This document shows positions 26,279 to 34,658 of a DNA stretch of 64,000 nt, piece by piece. A program made the position numbers and the translations under genes. The stretch is from Shewanella sp. MR-4 (GTDB lineage: Bacteria; Pseudomonadota; Gammaproteobacteria; Enterobacterales; Shewanellaceae). How positions within the stretch are numbered: position 1 is the stretch's first letter; every line of letters begins with the position of its first letter. The stretch covers positions 3,469,001-3,533,000 of the forward strand of contig NC_008321.1 in NCBI RefSeq assembly GCF_000014685.1, read 5' to 3'. The notes under the pieces are model-generated. The model saw only the letters and a program-made list of their open reading frames with translations. It was not told the origin of the DNA and made no database searches.

Positions 26279-27619
26279 ATGGCCGATTCACCCTACAACA
26301 CAACGCATGAGCATCCTTCTCTCGAACATTATTGGATGCCCTTTACCGCCAACCGCCAGTTTAAAGCTAGCCCTCGCCTGCTCGCCCAAGCAGAAGGCAT
26401 GTATTACACGGATATCAATGGCAACAAGGTATTAGACTCAACGGCTGGCTTGTGGTGTTGTAACGCCGGCCATGGACGCCGTGAGATCAGCGAAGCCGTT
26501 AGCAAGCAAATTCGCGAGATGGATTACGCGCCGTCCTTCCAAATGGGTCATCCCCTCGCCTTCGAACTCGCCGAGCGGTTAACTGAACTCAGCCCTGAAG
26601 GACTCAATAAGGTCTTCTTTACCAACTCTGGATCAGAGTCCGTCGATACCGCGCTTAAAATGGCACTCTGTTACCACAGAGCCAATGGCCAAGCATCGCG
26701 CACCCGTTTTATTGGCCGTGAGCTGGGCTACCATGGCGTAGGATTTGGTGGCATTTCAGTGGGGGGCTTGAGCAATAACCGTAAAGCCTTTAGTGGCCAA
26801 CTGCTGCAAGGCGTGGATCACCTGCCGCACACCTTAGATATTCAAAATTCAGCCTTTAGCCGTGGCTTACCTAGCCTAGGTGCCGAAAAAGCCGAAGTAT
26901 TAGAACAACTCGTCACACTCCACGGCGCTGAGAATATTGCCGCCGTTATCGTTGAACCTATGTCGGGTTCGGCGGGGGTGATTTTACCGCCACAGGGTTA
27001 CTTAAAGCGCCTACGCGAAATCACCCAAAAGCACGGCATCCTGTTGATTTTTGATGAGGTGATCACTGCCTTTGGTCGCGTCGGCGCCGCCTTTGCCAGC
27101 CAGCGCTGGGGCGTTATCCCCGACATAATCACTACGGCCAAGGCCATCAATAATGGCGCAATTCCAATGGGCGCCGTGTTTGTGCAGGATTTTATTCACG
27201 ATACCTGTATGCAAGGCCCCACCGAACTCATCGAGTTTTTCCACGGTTATACCTATTCAGGGCATCCAGTAGCGGCGGCCGCGGCGCTCGCTACGCTGTC
27301 CATCTATGAAAACGAACAGCTATTTGAACGCAGCTTCGAACTTGAGCGTTATTTCGAGGATGCCGTTCACAGCCTCAAAGGTTTGCCGAATGTGATTGAT
27401 ATCCGCAACACTGGATTGGTCGCAGGCTTCCAACTCGCGCCGAATAGCCAAGGCGTAGGTAAACGAGGTTACAGCGTGTTCGAGCATTGTTTCCATCAAG
27501 GCACGCTCGTGCGGGCGACGGGCGATATTATCGCCATCTCCCCACCGTTAATCGTAGATAAACATCAAATAGACCAAATAGTTAACAGCCTAAGCGATGC
27601 AATTCGCGCCGTAGGATGA
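26279..27619 (+). CDS. Omega-amino acid (beta-alanine):pyruvate aminotransferase
   Basis: A 446-aa class III PLP aminotransferase. The N-terminal EHYWMPFTANRQFKASPRLL and STAGLWCCNAGHGR are diagnostic of omega-amino acid:pyruvate transaminases (as in Pseudomonas). Further motifs are FFTNSGSESVDTALKMALCY, LIFDEVITAFGR and the PLP lysine in TTAKAINNGAIPMGAVFV. It would convert beta-alanine + pyruvate to malonate semialdehyde + alanine. A following mmsA-type dehydrogenase 51 bases downstream fits that chemistry. The PuuR-like site upstream suggests induction with polyamine catabolism. Other omega-amines cannot be excluded as substrates. Confidence 0.9.
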   Translation: MADSPYNTTHEHPSLEHYWMPFTANRQFKASPRLLAQAEGMYYTDINGNKVLDSTAGLWCCNAGHGRREISEAVSKQIREMDYAPSFQMGHPLAFELAERLTELSPEGLNKVFFTNSGSESVDTALKMALCYHRANGQASRTRFIGRELGYHGVGFGGISVGGLSNNRKAFSGQLLQGVDHLPHTLDIQNSAFSRGLPSLGAEKAEVLEQLVTLHGAENIAAVIVEPMSGSAGVILPPQGYLKRLREITQKHGILLIFDEVITAFGRVGAAFASQRWGVIPDIITTAKAINNGAIPMGAVFVQDFIHDTCMQGPTELIEFFHGYTYSGHPVAAAAALATLSIYENEQLFERSFELERYFEDAVHSLKGLPNVIDIRNTGLVAGFQLAPNSQGVGKRGYSVFEHCFHQGTLVRATGDIIAISPPLIVDKHQIDQIVNSLSDAIRAVG

Positions 27620-27670
27620 TGCACAATTTTTTATCTAACGCCCAAATTGGGGGCAATTGAAAGGTTACCT

Positions 27671-29161
27671 ATGCTGACAATGACTCATTATGTGAATGGC
27701 GAGCACTCCGCCGCCAGTACAAGAAGCCAAGAGATTTTCGAACCCGCTACGGGAGAATGCCGAGGTCAGGTCTCCCTCGCGAGTCGCGACGAAGTCTCCG
27801 CCGCCATTGCTATCGCCAAATCGGCCTTCGACACTTGGTCACAGGTAACGCCCCTCAATCGTGCTCGTGTGTTATTTAAGTTTAAAGCGCTGGTCGAGCA
27901 ACATATGGATGAGTTGGCGCGACTGATTACCTTAGAGCACGGCAAAGTGCTCGATGATGCGCGGGGAGAACTCATCCGCGGCCTCGAAGTCGTCGAATTT
28001 GCCTGTGGTATCCCACACTTGCTCAAAGGGGAGCATACGGAGCAGGTCGGCGGTGGCGTAGACGCTTGGTCAGTCAATCAAGCTTTAGGTGTTGTCGCAG
28101 GCATAGCGCCCTTTAACTTCCCCGTGATGGTTCCCATGTGGATGTTCCCAATCGCGATTGCCTGCGGTAACACCTTTATTATGAAACCCTCGGAAAAAGA
28201 CCCAAGCGCGATAATGCGTATTGCGGAATTACTCACCGAAGCTGGTCTCCCTGCGGGGGTATTTAACGTGGTCAACGGTGATAAAGAGGCCGTCGATACC
28301 CTGCTCAGCCATGAAGATATTCAAGCCGTCAGCTTTGTTGGCTCCACCCCGATAGCCGAATACATTTACAGCACCGCATCTAAACACGGTAAACGGGTGC
28401 AAGCCTTAGGCGGCGCGAAAAACCATATGCTACTGATGCCGGATGCGGATTTAGATCAAGCGGTGAGTGCCCTCATGGGCGCCGCCTATGGCAGCGCCGG
28501 CGAGCGTTGTATGGCCATTTCGGTGGTATTGGCCGTAGGAGATGTGGGCGACAAGCTGGTCGATAGATTATTACCGCAAATTCAACAGTTAAAAGTGGGC
28601 AATGGCCTCACCCCAGAGATGGAAATGGGACCGTTGATCTCCCGCCAGCACCTCGCCAAAGTCACGGAATTTGTCGACGCTGGCGTCCAAGAAGGCGCGA
28701 CCTTAGTGGTAGATGGTCGTCAGTTAAGCGTGGCCGATCATCAGCAGGGTTACTTCTTAGGGGCCTGTTTATTCGATAACGTCACCCCTGAGATGCGTAT
28801 TTACCGCGAAGAAATCTTCGGCCCAGTGCTGTCGATTGTGCGGGTTAAAGACTATGCCAGCGCACTGGCGCTTATCAACCAACATGAATTTGGCAATGGC
28901 ACCGCCATCTTTACCCAAAGCGGTGAGGCTGCCAGACATTTTTGCCACCATGTGCAGGTCGGTATGGTAGGGGTTAACGTGCCCATCCCAGTGCCTATGG
29001 CCTTCCACTCCTTCGGTGGCTGGAAACGTTCGCTCTTTGGTCCCCTGCATATGCATGGTCCTGATGGGGTACGTTTTTATACCAAACGTAAAGCCATCAC
29101 GGCACGCTGGCCCGTAGGCAAACAGACTCAGGCCGAGTTTGTTATGCCCACCATGAAATAA
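27671..29161 (+). CDS. mmsA: CoA-acylating methylmalonate/malonate-semialdehyde dehydrogenase
   Basis: 496 aa from the ATG at 27671 (GAAAGG 6 bases upstream; the TTG at 27647 is not supported). It is an aldehyde dehydrogenase of the CoA-dependent MMSDH class. The segments PFNFPVMVPMWMFPIAIACG, LGGAKNHMLLMPDADLDQAV and the catalytic cysteine in GERCMAISVVLAVG are typical. MMSDH lacks the usual general-base glutamate, and the LGGAKNH sequence agrees. It would turn malonate semialdehyde into acetyl-CoA + CO2 (or methylmalonate semialdehyde into propionyl-CoA). It lies directly after the aminotransferase, as in beta-alanine pathways, and the cupin gene follows 16 bases later. Confidence 0.92.
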   Translation: MLTMTHYVNGEHSAASTRSQEIFEPATGECRGQVSLASRDEVSAAIAIAKSAFDTWSQVTPLNRARVLFKFKALVEQHMDELARLITLEHGKVLDDARGELIRGLEVVEFACGIPHLLKGEHTEQVGGGVDAWSVNQALGVVAGIAPFNFPVMVPMWMFPIAIACGNTFIMKPSEKDPSAIMRIAELLTEAGLPAGVFNVVNGDKEAVDTLLSHEDIQAVSFVGSTPIAEYIYSTASKHGKRVQALGGAKNHMLLMPDADLDQAVSALMGAAYGSAGERCMAISVVLAVGDVGDKLVDRLLPQIQQLKVGNGLTPEMEMGPLISRQHLAKVTEFVDAGVQEGATLVVDGRQLSVADHQQGYFLGACLFDNVTPEMRIYREEIFGPVLSIVRVKDYASALALINQHEFGNGTAIFTQSGEAARHFCHHVQVGMVGVNVPIPVPMAFHSFGGWKRSLFGPLHMHGPDGVRFYTKRKAITARWPVGKQTQAEFVMPTMK

Positions 29162-29177
29162 CCTCGGTGGAGCCAAT

Positions 29178-29543
29178 ATGACCATGAGCGTAACCTCGAT
29201 CATTCGCTTTGCCAGCGCACAGTCGCCGGTGGAAAGTTATCAAGTCGCCCCAGAAAAGCGCATCTCTGGTAACCCCACCCAGCAATTACAGAATCATTAC
29301 TCTAGCCCCTGTAATCAATTCCATAGTGGAATTTGGCAAAGCGAATCAGGTGCTTGGAAAATCAACTACACTGAATACGAGTATTGCGAGATCCTCGAAG
29401 GGACCAGCGTCATCACAGATCTTGAGGGACAGTCACAAACCTTCAGTGTCGGCGACCGATTTATTATTCCTGCGGGGTTTCAAGGGGTGTGGCAAGTCGT
29501 TGAACCGTGTCGCAAGGTTTATGTCATCTTCGAACAAAAGTGA
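29178..29543 (+). CDS. Small cupin-domain protein (cupin_3/DUF861 type)
   Basis: 121 aa with a single cupin barrel: SGIWQSESGAWKINYTEYEY, CEILEGTSVITDLEGQ and FSVGDRFIIPAGFQGVWQVV, then the ending RKVYVIFEQK. Such EutQ-like stand-alone cupins are often neighbours of amino-acid or polyamine catabolic genes, where they may act as small isomerases, ligand binders or metal proteins. No activity can be assigned. GGAG lies 5 bases before the ATG and 16 bases separate it from mmsA, so it is very likely the third gene of that operon. Confidence 0.8.
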   Translation: MTMSVTSIIRFASAQSPVESYQVAPEKRISGNPTQQLQNHYSSPCNQFHSGIWQSESGAWKINYTEYEYCEILEGTSVITDLEGQSQTFSVGDRFIIPAGFQGVWQVVEPCRKVYVIFEQK

Positions 29544-29576
29544 GTTTCATAGGGGTGCTTTTTACCTCGTTTAACC

Positions 29577-29596
29577 AAGCTAAAGCGATTTAGCTT
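29577..29596 (+). repeat. Small palindromic hairpin after the cupin gene
   Basis: AAGCTAAA / TTTAGCTT with loop GCGA, 34 bases after the cupin stop. It lacks a T-run, so it is only a weak candidate for the 3' end of the aminotransferase operon. Confidence 0.35.
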
Positions 29597-29727
29597 AACT
29601 CGCCATGAGGTCACAGCTACGGGGTTTCCTGAGTTGTTGTTTGGCAAAGCAACGAATGTACTAGCCTGTTTTAAAAGCTAAAAGAACTTAGTACATCCGT
29701 GTCAACCAAGAAAATGGGAGAAATACC

Positions 29728-30450
29728 GTGAATAACAACCTAAATAAAAAGCGGCTGGCACAAGTTGTTGGGCTCGCGCTAACGACCAGCTTATTCTCCG
29801 GCATTACCGCCGCAGAAGTGTCGGGGGAAATTGGCGTAACCAACGATTATCGCTTCCGTGGCATCTCGCAAACTGCGGGCGATCCCGCGGTTCAAGGCGG
29901 TGTCGATTGGAGTTTTGAGTCAGGATTTTCGGTCGGCGCCTGGGCCAGTAATGTCGACTTTGACGAGCCAGGTTACAACGGTCCAGATATCGAGTATGAC
30001 TTTTATGTTGCCTACGGCGGTGACATCAATGATAACGTCAGCTACGACGTGACCCTCAACCGCTATAACTATTCGGGCGAGAGTGATCTCGGCTATTTCG
30101 AAGTAACAGCTGGTGTCGAGTTTAGCGGCTTTCGCGTAGCCTATTGGTACACCAATGATTACGGTGGCAGCGATTTAGATTATCACTACGGCGAAATCAA
30201 TTACTCCTATGAGTTTGTTGAAAACTGGAGCCTCGATCTGCATTACGGCTACAACGTAGGCGATGCCTTAGACGATGGTGAAGGCTTTGATAGCTACTCG
30301 GATTATTCCGTCGGCGTATCCACCGAATTTATGGGATTTGGCCTGTCGCTCGCTTGGCTTGGCACTGACTTGAGCGGCGATCAGAAAGTCTCCGACGGTG
30401 TGTGGGAAAACGACGATACCGTTTTAGCAACAGTCAGCTACGCCTTCTAA
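29728..30450 (+). CDS. TorF-family putative outer-membrane porin
   Basis: 240 aa starting at a GTG (GGGAG upstream). It has an N-terminal signal peptide (residues 1-29, LAQVVGLALTTSLFSGITAA-E) and a mature part of alternating aromatic/polar beta strands rich in Tyr, Asp and Gly, ending in the aromatic VSYAF expected of an outer-membrane beta-barrel. EIGVTNDYRFRGISQTAGDP is the hallmark of the TorF/TIGR02001 family. The substrate is unknown; proximity to the amine/beta-alanine genes makes uptake of a related small molecule possible. It has a 184-base upstream region and its own downstream terminator. Confidence 0.87.
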   Translation: MNNNLNKKRLAQVVGLALTTSLFSGITAAEVSGEIGVTNDYRFRGISQTAGDPAVQGGVDWSFESGFSVGAWASNVDFDEPGYNGPDIEYDFYVAYGGDINDNVSYDVTLNRYNYSGESDLGYFEVTAGVEFSGFRVAYWYTNDYGGSDLDYHYGEINYSYEFVENWSLDLHYGYNVGDALDDGEGFDSYSDYSVGVSTEFMGFGLSLAWLGTDLSGDQKVSDGVWENDDTVLATVSYAF

Positions 30451-30469
30451 TTCACGCCCTGCAATTACC

Positions 30470-30496
30470 AAAAAGCCCTCTGTTGAGGGCTTTTTT
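30470..30496. terminator. Bidirectional terminator between the porin and nagP
   Basis: AAAAGCCCTC / GAGGGCTTTT (30471-30480 and 30485-30494), loop TGTT, with a T-run on the plus strand and an A/T tail for the convergent nagP. Confidence 0.9.
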
Positions 30497-30514
30497 ACAT
30501 CGCGTGATAACCGA

Positions 30515-31819
30515 TTACCAGTGACGCATCTTATGGCCTTTCACGGCATAGAAGAGAATAAACAGGTAACAAGGTAACATCACCATATAACCGCCCTGCT
30601 GCCCCATATCGGTGGCCGAACTCGTGAGTCCCCAAAACAGTGGACCGAAAGCACCACCCGCAATCCCCATGATGAGTAATGCCGAACCTGTGCTGGTGAG
30701 CTTACCTAAACCCGACAGTGCCAGAGGCCACACCGCAGGCCAAACAATCGCATTGGCTAATCCTAAGAAGGCAATGAAGAGTAAGGTATCAGGCAAGGCC
30801 ACCCCGCCGAAAGGCACTAACAGCACATTGGCAATCGCGTAGGAATGGTTATCCCCAAACAGTATGGCTAGGGTCAGTAATAGGCCAAGAATCGCCGAAA
30901 TCATCAGTGCCGTTGGCTGAGAGATAAAGCGAGGGATCAGGATAATCCCTAAGGTATAACCCAGAACCATACACACCATAGTGTATGAGGTCATCACACC
31001 GTAATGTTCAACCCCGAGCGATAAGGCAAAGGTACCGATAGTGTCGCCGGCAATCACCTCAACGGCAACGTACACAAATAGCGCGATAACCCCAAATGCA
31101 AGGTTAGGATGGGATAAGGCCGCTTTGATTTGGCCTTTATCAGTGTGCTCGGCCACTTCATCTTCATTAGAGAGTTCTGGCAGTGGAGATTTTTTTACAG
31201 CAAGTGCCAACACCCCAATAAAAATCGCCATACCGAGGTAAGGGAAAACCAAGCTGTTTGCCATTTCATCAATTTGCACTTGGGTTAACGTAGTCCCAAT
31301 GCGGTCTTTAAAGCTATCTAAAATCAATGCAGAGAAAACTAAGGGTGCAATCACCCCTGCACCTTTATTCAAAATGCCCATCACGCTCACTCGGGCCGCA
31401 GCAGACTCTTCCGGTCCAAGGCGAACCACGTAGGGATTGACCGCAGTTTGCAACAAGGTTTGGCCTGTGCCCATCACTAATTGCGCACATAAAAACAGAC
31501 CAAATATTTGGGTTTTAGCCGCAGGAATAAACAGTAAGCCGGCGAGCATCATGATGCCCATCCCCAGTGCCATACCATTTTTATAACCCACTTTACGGAT
31601 CACCCACGCCGAAGGTAGCGCGGTAAAAGTCACTGCAATGTAGAAAGAGAACAGGATTAATGAGGCTTGGAAGGGATTGAGTTGCAAAATTTGTTTTAAA
31701 TAGGGCATCAAAGATCCATTCAACCACGTTGCGAATCCGAGGATGAAAAAGAGTGCTGCCACTATCGCCATGGGGAGAAAACTGCTTTTCTGCTGGCTTT
31801 TATCGAGTGTCATTTCCAT
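30515..31819 (-). CDS. nagP: N-acetylglucosamine transporter NagP (MFS, FGHS family)
   Basis: 434 aa with about 12 membrane segments, of the fucose/glucose/galactose:H+ symporter-like group (PMAIVAALFFILGFATWLNG on TM1, FSFYIAVTFTALPSAWVIRK, QTAVNPYVVRLGPEESAAAR). In Shewanella and related bacteria the gene in this setting is NagP, the GlcNAc permease replacing the PTS. It imports free GlcNAc, which explains why a GlcNAc kinase (NagK) is needed. A NagR box lies ~155 bases upstream (31975-31992). AGG precedes the tandem in-frame ATGs at 31819 and 31810. Confidence 0.92.
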   Translation of the reverse strand: MEMTLDKSQQKSSFLPMAIVAALFFILGFATWLNGSLMPYLKQILQLNPFQASLILFSFYIAVTFTALPSAWVIRKVGYKNGMALGMGIMMLAGLLFIPAAKTQIFGLFLCAQLVMGTGQTLLQTAVNPYVVRLGPEESAAARVSVMGILNKGAGVIAPLVFSALILDSFKDRIGTTLTQVQIDEMANSLVFPYLGMAIFIGVLALAVKKSPLPELSNEDEVAEHTDKGQIKAALSHPNLAFGVIALFVYVAVEVIAGDTIGTFALSLGVEHYGVMTSYTMVCMVLGYTLGIILIPRFISQPTALMISAILGLLLTLAILFGDNHSYAIANVLLVPFGGVALPDTLLFIAFLGLANAIVWPAVWPLALSGLGKLTSTGSALLIMGIAGGAFGPLFWGLTSSATDMGQQGGYMVMLPCYLFILFYAVKGHKMRHW

Positions 31820-31974
31820 AAACCTGCTTCTTATAGTAATTAATTTTTTAAGGTGATGGCGGGACTAAAAACCGCTGAGTATTCCGCACATCCGTATCGC
31901 AACTCATCTGCAATGGCTAATGTTATCATCCGAACGCACCATTGTTTCAGTGATGTTAAAACAAACAACACAAA

Positions 31975-31992
31975 AAGACAACGCTGTCATTT
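31975..31992. promoter_or_regulatory. NagR operator of nagP
   Basis: AAGACAACGCTGTCATTT, with the GACAACGCTGTC core shared by all six sites in this region. Confidence 0.88.
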
Positions 31993-32103
31993 GCGATTTA
32001 GCCCGCAAAATGGCCTTGTTTGCCCAGAATGAGCCCTAAACTCTCAGTTAACCGCTGATTTACAACCAAAGATGCTCTGAGCTCTTTGTGTGCTAGAAAT
32101 AAA

Positions 32104-32131
32104 AAAGCCACAGAGGTGAGTCTGCGGCTTT
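32104..32131 (-). terminator. Terminator of the nagKBAX operon
   Basis: AAAGCCACAGA and TCTGCGGCTTT form a stem with one A-C mismatch and loop GGTGAG. On the minus strand it ends in GGCTTTTTTATTT, 20-50 bases beyond the nagX stop. Confidence 0.8.
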
Positions 32132-32152
32132 GAAAAAAATCTGCTATCGACG

Positions 32153-33340
32153 TTAGATCCGCACAAAAATATTGCGACGATACATCCAATACAGCACTAA
32201 CCATTGAACGGTGAGCAAACCAATCACGGCCGCTAAGGGCTGAGCATTTTCTGGTAATGCCGCGATAACGCCACCGAACACACTCTGGGCGATATACTTC
32301 CAATCCACCAGACTAGAGGCCAAATAAATAATGATGGCGTTAGTGCCTATCACCACAAAAATAAAGGTGAGCTTTTGCCATTTGAGCACATCCACTAGGG
32401 CATAAAACAGCGCTAACAGCAGCATGCTCCAACCGCTAGTGACCAATACAAATGAGCTTGTCCACAGCTCTTTATTGACGGGAATAACCCCATCCAGCAA
32501 CCAGCCTAGGGCCAAACAAACACCACCAGCAACGCTCAATAAGCCAACCTTAGCCCACTCCCCTTTTGGATGGGATTTCACAATAAAGTGACCGACAAAC
32601 ACACCCGCTAAGGCGTTGACTACGGCGGGCAGTGTCGATAACACGCCTTCAGGATCGGGCGTTCGTCCTTGATAACTCACACCTGGCAATAAAAGGCTAT
32701 CCACATAAGCATTGATTGACTCAGTGGGTGATAACACTCCAGCCTGTCCACCAGGAAACGGCAACCAGAGTTGCATCGCGCCATAGGCCACTAATATGCC
32801 CAAGGCCACCAGCACTTGGGTCCTCAAACTGGTATGCCACACCAACAAGGCGGCAAAAAACCACGCAAAGGCAATTCGACCTAAGACGCTGGCATAACGG
32901 ACTTTCTCAGGATCGGCAGGCACCCCCGTTCCCCAACCATGGTTGTAAAGAATGCCCAGCAACAACAAAAGAAACAGTCGCTTAATCCCGTGGCGATACA
33001 CAGGCATACGCTCATGCATTGGTAGTTTATCTAAGCGTTTTGGCGATAATCCAAGCGCAACACCAGAGAGAAAAATAAACAGCGGAAAAATCAAATCATA
33101 GAAGCGAAACCCATTCCACTCGCTATGGTGCATTTGGGTATCACCCCATTGCCAGCCAGCCCAGCCCGTCAAGATAAGCAAGGCGCCAAATAGGGCTTCA
33201 CCACCTAAAATCCAAAACATGTCGAAGCCGCGCAAGGCATCGAGGGACATCAACCGCGGTTTTGACTGACTCTTTTTCGCGGCAGCATCCTGAGCATTCA
33301 CGCCCGTATTGGCGACAGATCCCGGCGCAGTCGTACTCAT
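32153..33340 (-). CDS. nagX: NagX, HGSNAT-like membrane acyltransferase family protein
   Basis: 395 aa from the ATG at 33340 (AAGGA 7 bases upstream; the 31-codon upstream extension lacks support). About 10-11 membrane segments; RLMSLDALRGFDMFWILGGE is the signature of the heparan-alpha-glucosaminide N-acetyltransferase-like (DUF5009) family, and a conserved HHSEWNGFRFYDLIFPLFIF segment follows near residue 100. The protein is typical of nag operons in Shewanella and Xanthomonas. Its exact job is unclear: proposals include transmembrane acetylation of glucosamine or transport of GlcNAc oligomers. It is last in nagK-nagB-nagA-nagX. Confidence 0.88.
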   Translation of the reverse strand: MSTTAPGSVANTGVNAQDAAAKKSQSKPRLMSLDALRGFDMFWILGGEALFGALLILTGWAGWQWGDTQMHHSEWNGFRFYDLIFPLFIFLSGVALGLSPKRLDKLPMHERMPVYRHGIKRLFLLLLLGILYNHGWGTGVPADPEKVRYASVLGRIAFAWFFAALLVWHTSLRTQVLVALGILVAYGAMQLWLPFPGGQAGVLSPTESINAYVDSLLLPGVSYQGRTPDPEGVLSTLPAVVNALAGVFVGHFIVKSHPKGEWAKVGLLSVAGGVCLALGWLLDGVIPVNKELWTSSFVLVTSGWSMLLLALFYALVDVLKWQKLTFIFVVIGTNAIIIYLASSLVDWKYIAQSVFGGVIAALPENAQPLAAVIGLLTVQWLVLYWMYRRNIFVRI

Positions 33341-33478
33341 ACCATTATCCTTTATTATTGTTATTTCACTAATTTTATAACTTTTGAGCAAAATGCAGAC
33401 TGTACAATAAAAAAACTTAGCCCCTGTCATCAAAATACGACAAGGGCCAAGGTTAACGCTTTACTGACTCAACCCACA

Positions 33479-34615
33479 CTAAGGGCGAACATAAACCGCA
33501 TTTCCAGCAATATAGTTGGCCAGCACTTTGTGTTGATTATCCAGTAGTACTAAATCGGCACGCTGCCCTACCGCTAACCGACCAACGTTCTTGGCAATGC
33601 CAAGGAACTCGGCAGGATACAAAGACGCCATCCGCAAGGCCTCACCGAGCGGTAAACCGAGCATCTTCACGCTGTTCTCAACCGCGGTCGCCATGTCTAA
33701 CACACAGCCTGCCAGTTCACCCGTCACCGCATTTAATCTATCGCCGACACGCAGCACCTGAGTACCAAACAGCTCAAAACTGGTTTCATCATCCATGCCT
33801 ACTGGTGGCATAGCATCGGTCACTAACATCACTTTGCCACGGGGTTTAGCGCGCAGGGCGACCCTTGCGGCAGCTGGATGAACATGGTGGCCATCGACAA
33901 TCAAACCACACCAAGCGGTTTCGCTCTCAATCGCCGCGCCCACCATGCCTGGCTCACGGGAACCTAAGGGTGACATAGCATTGTAGAGGTGAGTAAAGCC
34001 TGTCGCCCCCGCCGCTAATGCTGCGACAACGGTATCGTAGTCCGCATTGGAGTGGCCTAAACACACTTTAACGCCCGACTCCACCAACAGGCGGATCACC
34101 TCGGGCGAGACATTTTCAGGCGCTAAGGTCACCACTCGAATACCTAAATCCTGACGGCAAAAAATCGCCAGTTCAGCCTCGGTGATCTCACGGATAAAGC
34201 CTTGTGGATGTACGCCTTTTTTAGGTACCGAAAGATGCGGGCCTTCAAAATGTACGCCTAATACGCCTGCACTCTTTTTCGCGACCGCACTGGCAACCGC
34301 ATCGGCAGCCTTGGCCATCACCTGCACATCATCAGTGATAAGCGTGGGTAAAAAGCCTGTGGTACCAAAGCGAGCATGCGCCTTGCCTATGGTTTCAATG
34401 CAAGCGACCGTTGGGCTGCTATTGAATAACGCGCCGCCACCGCCGTTAACTTGTACATCGATAAAACCTGGCACTAGGGTGCCTGAGTAGCGAATTTCCT
34501 TAGCACCCGATGCGGTGTCTAAGCTGGCGATCAGCCCATCTTCAATGGTGACAGGCACATCCCGATGGAAGGCTTCACCATCAAACAGTTGCTCGGCAAT
34601 TAAGGTGAATTTCAT
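33479..34615 (-). CDS. nagA: N-acetylglucosamine-6-phosphate deacetylase
   Basis: A 378-aa amidohydrolase that removes acetate from GlcNAc-6-P. Metal and substrate motifs are visible in order: PGFIDVQVNGGGGALFN, GVHFEGPHLSVPKKGVHPQG, CLGHSNADY, FTHLYNAMSPLGSREPGMVG, LIVDGHHVHP and the catalytic Asp in VMLVTDAMPPVG. Length and motif spacing are normal for NagA. It is third in the nagK-nagB-nagA-nagX operon, 43 bases after nagB. Confidence 0.96.
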   Translation of the reverse strand: MKFTLIAEQLFDGEAFHRDVPVTIEDGLIASLDTASGAKEIRYSGTLVPGFIDVQVNGGGGALFNSSPTVACIETIGKAHARFGTTGFLPTLITDDVQVMAKAADAVASAVAKKSAGVLGVHFEGPHLSVPKKGVHPQGFIREITEAELAIFCRQDLGIRVVTLAPENVSPEVIRLLVESGVKVCLGHSNADYDTVVAALAAGATGFTHLYNAMSPLGSREPGMVGAAIESETAWCGLIVDGHHVHPAAARVALRAKPRGKVMLVTDAMPPVGMDDETSFELFGTQVLRVGDRLNAVTGELAGCVLDMATAVENSVKMLGLPLGEALRMASLYPAEFLGIAKNVGRLAVGQRADLVLLDNQHKVLANYIAGNAVYVRP

Positions 34616-34658
34616 CCCAAACCTCTTTTCAAATTAACGCGGCGACAACGGCCATTCA

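Larger units (their letters stand above)
31820..32152. other. Intergenic region between nagP and nagX
   Basis: 333 bases. It contains the NagR box at 31975-31992 (nagP promoter side) and the nagX terminator at 32104-32131. An ORF overlapping it on the minus strand (to 31998) is an out-of-frame extension over the end of nagX and is not credible. Confidence 0.7.

Noticed and set aside
29209..29574. 121-codon plus-strand ORF over the cupin gene
   Set aside because: Frame-shifted shadow of the cupin gene at 29178-29543, which has the ribosome-binding site and domain.
31998..32303. 101-codon minus-strand ORF across the nagX end
   Set aside because: It overlaps the nagX 3' end and its terminator in another frame.
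33870..33890. ATGAACA match to the PuuR-like element
   Set aside because: It lies inside nagA coding sequence and lacks the flanking A/T tract; a chance match.
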